A DNA stretch of 64,000 nt from Limnohabitans sp. 15K (GTDB taxonomy: Bacteria > Pseudomonadota > Gammaproteobacteria > Burkholderiales > Burkholderiaceae_C). The notes under the pieces were generated by a model, which was not told the origin of the DNA, ran no database searches, and saw nothing but the letters and a program-made list of their open reading frames with translations. Position numbers and translations under genes: made by a program. The stretch is taken from positions 46,529 through 110,528 of the forward strand of contig NZ_NESM01000001.1 in the NCBI RefSeq assembly GCF_002778285.1, in the 5' to 3' direction. The stretch's first letter is position 1; every line of letters starts with the position of its first letter. Below are positions 60,349-64,000 of this stretch, one piece after another.

Positions 60349-61599
60349 TTAGATGTCGAACAGCAAGCGGGCTGGGTCTTCCAGCGCCTCTTTCATCGCC
60401 ACCAAGCCCAAGACAGCTTCGCGGCCGTCGATGATGCGGTGGTCGTACGACATGGCGAAGTAGTTCATAGGGCGAACCACGACTTGGCCGTTTTCCACCA
60501 TGGCACGGTCTTTGGTCGCGTGCACGCCCAAAATCGCCGACTGGGGTGGGTTGATGATGGGGGTGGACATCATCGAGCCGAAGGTACCGCCGTTGGAGAT
60601 GGAGAAGGTGCCGCCGGTCATCTCTTCGATGCCCAGCTTGCCGTCTTTGGCTTTTTGGCCAAATTCAGCGATCTTCTTCTCGATCTCGGCAAAGCTCATT
60701 TGGTCAGCATTGCGCAAAATAGGCACCACCAAACCGCGTGGCGAACCGACAGCGATACCAATGTCGAAGTAGCCATGGTAAACGATGTCGTTGCCGTCAA
60801 CGGAAGCGTTCAAAACGGGGAACTTCTTCAGGGCATGCACAGCGGCCTTGACGAAAAAGCTCATGAAACCCAACTTGCAGCCGTGTTCCTTCTCGAAACG
60901 GTCTTGCATGCGCTTGCGCATGTCCATGACCGGGGCCATGTTGATTTCGTTGAACGTCGTCAAGATGGCGTTGGTCGACTGCGATTGCAGCAGACGCTCG
61001 GCCACGCGGGCACGCAGACGGGTCATGGGCACGCGCTGCTCAGGGCGGTCGCCCAGGTTCACAGCAGGTGCAGCCACTTGGGCCAGAGTTTTGGTCGGCA
61101 CACCTGTGGGGATCACAGCCGCAGTCGACTTGACACCGCCAGCCACGGCCGACAAAACGTCGCCCTTGGTCACGCGGCCGTCTTTGCCAGAACCGGCCAA
61201 AGAACCAGCGGCCAGGCTGTTGTCGGCCATCAACTTGGCAGCAGCAGGCATGGCCACACCGGCCATGCTGCCACCTGTGGCGGCGGCTGCAGCCACGGGT
61301 ACTGCGGCAACGGGCGCTGCGGCGGCAGCGGCTGGGGCTGCAGCAGCACCGACTTTGCCGTCGGTGTCGATGCGGGCAATCAATTGCTCGGCTGCCACGG
61401 TGCCGCCGTCGGCAACCAAGATTTCACAGATCACGCCGGCAGCAGGTGCTGGCACTTCGAGCACGACTTTGTCGGTCTCGATGTCGATCAGGATTTCGTC
61501 GGCTGCAACCGATTCGCCGACTTTCTTTTTCCACTGCAGCATGGTGGCTTCAGCCACGGACTCGGACAGTTGGGGGACTTTGACTTCTACGATGGCCAT
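60349..61599 (-). CDS. odhB: 2-oxoglutarate dehydrogenase E2, dihydrolipoyl succinyltransferase
   Basis: E2 is the core of the 2-oxoglutarate dehydrogenase complex. The 416-residue chain has a lipoyl domain with Lys44 in [11 protein letters not shown], a very Ala-rich linker (about 100-140), a short E3-binding domain, and the catalytic domain with [15 protein letters not shown]. The ATG at 61599 starts [14 protein letters not shown]. It follows odhA by 37 bp. Confidence 0.98.
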   Translation of the reverse strand: MAIVEVKVPQLSESVAEATMLQWKKKVGESVAADEILIDIETDKVVLEVPAPAAGVICEILVADGGTVAAEQLIARIDTDGKVGAAAAPAAAAAAPVAAVPVAAAAATGGSMAGVAMPAAAKLMADNSLAAGSLAGSGKDGRVTKGDVLSAVAGGVKSTAAVIPTGVPTKTLAQVAAPAVNLGDRPEQRVPMTRLRARVAERLLQSQSTNAILTTFNEINMAPVMDMRKRMQDRFEKEHGCKLGFMSFFVKAAVHALKKFPVLNASVDGNDIVYHGYFDIGIAVGSPRGLVVPILRNADQMSFAEIEKKIAEFGQKAKDGKLGIEEMTGGTFSISNGGTFGSMMSTPIINPPQSAILGVHATKDRAMVENGQVVVRPMNYFAMSYDHRIIDGREAVLGLVAMKEALEDPARLLFDI

Positions 61600-61636
61600 G
61601 ATGTTTCCGTTATGCGTTGGTCGTTTGACTTGGGGT

Positions 61637-64000
61637 TCACTTGGACAGCACGAAGCCCTTGAGCTTCGCAAAGGCCGCTTCGATCAGTGCTTTTTGCTGG
61701 TCTTGGTGCAGGTGTGAGTAACCCACAGCTGGCGATGCGGACGCTGCGCGACCCGCATAACCGAGCTTTTGACCTTCAAGCATGTTCTCGTGGATGTTGT
61801 GCTGAATGAAGAACCAGGCGCCCTGGTTCTGTGGCTCGTCCTGGCACCACACGATGTCGGTGGCGTTCGGGTACTTTTTCAGCTCGGCCGCAAACGCTTT
61901 GTGCGGGAAGGGGTAGAGCTGCTCGACACGGATGATCGCAGTATCGTCTGCGCCCTTGGCTTCGCGTTGTTTGACCAAGTCGTAATAGACCTTGCCCGAG
62001 CAAGCGATGACGCGCTTGACCTTGTCGGCCTTGAGCGCCTTGTTCTCGGGAATCACGGTCTGGAAGCTACCCTTGGTGAACTCAGACACAGGCGATGTGG
62101 CGTCTTTGTTGCGCAAGAGCGACTTGGGCGTGAAGATGACCAGAGGCTTGCGCAGGTCACGCACCATTTGGCGACGCAGCACATGGAAGATCTGGCTGGC
62201 CGTGGTCGGCTGCACCAGTTGCATGTTGGTGTCTGCAGCCAACTGCATGAAACGCTCCACGCGGGCCGAGCTGTGCTCTGGGCCTTGACCTTCGTAGCCG
62301 TGAGGCAGCATCAAAGTCAGGCCGTTCACACGGCCCCACTTGACTTCGCCCGAGGCGATGAACTGGTCAATCACCACCTGAGCGCCGTTGGCAAAATCGC
62401 CAAACTGGGCTTCCCAGACCACCAAAGTGTTGGGGTCGTTCGAGGCATAACCGTACTCGAAGCCAAGAACAGCTTCTTCGGACAGGATGGAGTCGATGAC
62501 CACAAACGGGGCTTGCTTGTCTGAGACGTTTTGCAAAGCCACATAGGTGCCCGTGTCCCACTTCTCTCGCTTTTGATCGTGAATCACAGCGTGGCGGTGT
62601 GTGAAGGTGCCACGGCCGCTGTCTTCACCCGACAAGCGCACGGGGTAACCACTGGCCACCAAAGAGGCAAAAGCCATGTGCTCGCCCATGCCCCAGTCCA
62701 CTGGCGTGTCACCACGACCCATGGCGGCGCGATCGTCGTACACCTTTTTGACCAACTGGTGCGGCGTGACCGACTCCGGAATGGTGGTGATCTTCTCGGC
62801 CAAACGCTTCCATTCGGCCAAAGGGATCGAGGTGTCGCCCGCATCGGTCCACTTCTTGCCCATGAAGGGCGCCCAGTCCACGGTGAACTGGGTTTTGAAG
62901 TTGGTCAAGACGGGTTCGGTCGTGTTTTTGCCTGCGTCCAAGGCGGCGCGGTAGGCTTTGACCATGTCGTCGCCAATGGTCTCGCCCAAGCCTTGTGTGG
63001 TCAGCTTGTCGGCAAACAGCTTGCGTGTGCCCGGATGGGACGCAATCTTTTTGTACATCAGCGGCTGGGTCAGCGCAGGGGTGTCTTGCTCGTTGTGGCC
63101 GAGTTTGCGGAAACACACCACGTCCAGGACCACGTCCTTTTGGAACGTCATGCGGTATTCCAGCGCCAGCTGGGTGGCCAAAACCACCGCCTCTGGGTCG
63201 TCACCGTTGACGTGCAACACAGGGGCCTCGACCATCTTGACGATGTCGGTGCAAAACACGCTCGAGCGCATGTCGCGCGGGTCAGAGGTGGTGAAACCGA
63301 TCTGGTTGTTGATGATGATGTGGACCGTGCCGCCTGTGGAATAACCACGGGTCTGCGCCAGCGCCAGGGTTTCCTGGTTCACACCCTGGCCGCCGAAAGC
63401 GGAGTCACCGTGCACCAGCACGGGCAACACTTGCTTGCCCAAGGGATCGCCACGGCGGTCCATGCGGGCACGCACCGAACCTTCAACCACGGGGTTGACG
63501 ATTTCCAGGTGCGAAGGGTTAAACGCCAGCGACAGGTGAACGGGGCCACCGGCAGTGGTGACGTCTGAGCTGAAGCCTTGGTGGTACTTCACGTCGCCGG
63601 CAGGCAATTCTTCAGGGGCGGTGTGGTCGAACTCGGCAAACAGGTCGGCGGGCAACTTGCCCATGGTGTTGACCAAAACGTTCAAGCGGCCACGGTGAGC
63701 CATGCCAATCACGACTTCCTGCACGCCTTGCACGCCCGCTTGCTGGATCAGCTCGTCCATGGCGGCGATGAAACTTTCACCACCTTCCAGCGAGAAGCGC
63801 TTTTGGCCCACGTATTTGGTGTGCAAATAGCGCTCCAGACCTTCGGCTGCGGTCAGGCGGTCGAGGATCTGCTTTTTCTTGTCCGATGTGAAATTGGGCT
63901 TGCTGCGGATGCTTTCGAGCTTTTGCTGCCACCAGCGCTTTTCAGCCTGCTCGGTGGTGTACATGTACTCGGCACCCAGGGTGCCGCAATAGGTCTCGCG
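61637..64000 (-). CDS. odhA: 2-oxoglutarate dehydrogenase E1, 5'-partial
   Basis: E1 is the thiamine-diphosphate enzyme that decarboxylates 2-oxoglutarate. The frame is open through the right edge, and 12 codons upstream of the first in-window ATG still match the family ([11 protein letters not shown]), so the real start is beyond the window. Visible motifs include [30 protein letters not shown], and [18 protein letters not shown]. Codons in the window encode 787 residues, most of a roughly 950-residue protein. Confidence 0.98.
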   Translation of the reverse strand, partial: RETYCGTLGAEYMYTTEQAEKRWWQQKLESIRSKPNFTSDKKKQILDRLTAAEGLERYLHTKYVGQKRFSLEGGESFIAAMDELIQQAGVQGVQEVVIGMAHRGRLNVLVNTMGKLPADLFAEFDHTAPEELPAGDVKYHQGFSSDVTTAGGPVHLSLAFNPSHLEIVNPVVEGSVRARMDRRGDPLGKQVLPVLVHGDSAFGGQGVNQETLALAQTRGYSTGGTVHIIINNQIGFTTSDPRDMRSSVFCTDIVKMVEAPVLHVNGDDPEAVVLATQLALEYRMTFQKDVVLDVVCFRKLGHNEQDTPALTQPLMYKKIASHPGTRKLFADKLTTQGLGETIGDDMVKAYRAALDAGKNTTEPVLTNFKTQFTVDWAPFMGKKWTDAGDTSIPLAEWKRLAEKITTIPESVTPHQLVKKVYDDRAAMGRGDTPVDWGMGEHMAFASLVASGYPVRLSGEDSGRGTFTHRHAVIHDQKREKWDTGTYVALQNVSDKQAPFVVIDSILSEEAVLGFEYGYASNDPNTLVVWEAQFGDFANGAQVVIDQFIASGEVKWGRVNGLTLMLPHGYEGQGPEHSSARVERFMQLAADTNMQLVQPTTASQIFHVLRRQMVRDLRKPLVIFTPKSLLRNKDATSPVSEFTKGSFQTVIPENKALKADKVKRVIACSGKVYYDLVKQREAKGADDTAIIRVEQLYPFPHKAFAAELKKYPNATDIVWCQDEPQNQGAWFFIQHNIHENMLEGQKLGYAGRAASASPAVGYSHLHQDQQKALIEAAFAKLKGFVLSK

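Noticed and set aside
58855..61662. 935-codon open frame antisense to lpdA and odhB
   Set aside because: It spans two genes and their intergenic hairpin and is rich in His/Gly/Gln, typical of antisense of GC-rich genes.

Overview
The window is a GC-rich, densely coded bacterial chromosome segment. Gene content and order point to a betaproteobacterium of the order Burkholderiales, probably Comamonadaceae (Limnohabitans/Rhodoferax-like). The main pointers are the ndk-rlmN-rodZ-ispG-hisS-yfgM-bamB-der-hfq-hflX-hflK-hflC-hisZ-purA order, a Bug-type solute receptor, a 1335-residue single-chain PurL, and many four-base ATGA-type gene overlaps. I see no rRNA, tRNA, CRISPR array, prophage, insertion sequence or replication origin. 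The genus is an inference from gene order, not from a marker gene.

Layout. 1-3.7 kb: selO (cut by the left edge), msrB, yciB, bolA and a periplasmic parvulin. 3.76-4.05 kb: a gene-free, palindrome-rich segment. 4.1-14.7 kb: rlhA, a ribbon-helix-helix/PIN toxin-antitoxin pair, a cystatin-like lipoprotein, a SWIM-SNF2 helicase and purL. 14.85-14.93 kb: a REP/BIME palindrome. 15-18 kb: a coupled operon (GntR/FCD regulator, PhyH-type dioxygenase, SAF-domain oxidoreductase) of unknown substrate. 18-21.5 kb: map and glnD. 21.5-23.9 kb: an accessory islet with a ParD-like/zeta-kinase toxin-antitoxin pair, an AT-richer Mrr-type nuclease gene with a possible coupled upstream small ORF, and a possible two-helix membrane peptide. 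23.9-35.4 kb: ygiQ, a Bug receptor with an N-formylglutamate amidohydrolase-like gene, yigZ, a two-gene chromate-type transporter, a lipoprotein, rlmB, an orphan ABC ATPase divergent from tesA, selU, a small basic protein and metC. 35.4-51 kb: the conserved housekeeping block from a phosphoribosyltransferase and purA to ndk. 51-58.8 kb: rluB-scpB, rluD divergent from bamD, then zapE, two small genes and a dinG-like helicase in one coupled unit. 58.8-64 kb: the 2-oxoglutarate dehydrogenase operon odhA-odhB-lpdA, with odhA running off the right edge.

Most of the window is core metabolism and maintenance: purine synthesis (purL, purA), nitrogen signalling (glnD), TCA cycle (odh), outer-membrane assembly (bamB, bamD, tesA-like esterase), rRNA/tRNA modification (rlhA, rlmB, rlmN, rluB, rluD, selU), and membrane quality control (hflK/C, yfgM, the parvulin). 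The parts that stand apart are the two toxin-antitoxin pairs, the Mrr islet, the GntR-PhyH-SAF operon, the cystatin-like lipoprotein, the REP-type repeats and the structured 3.76-4.05 kb segment.
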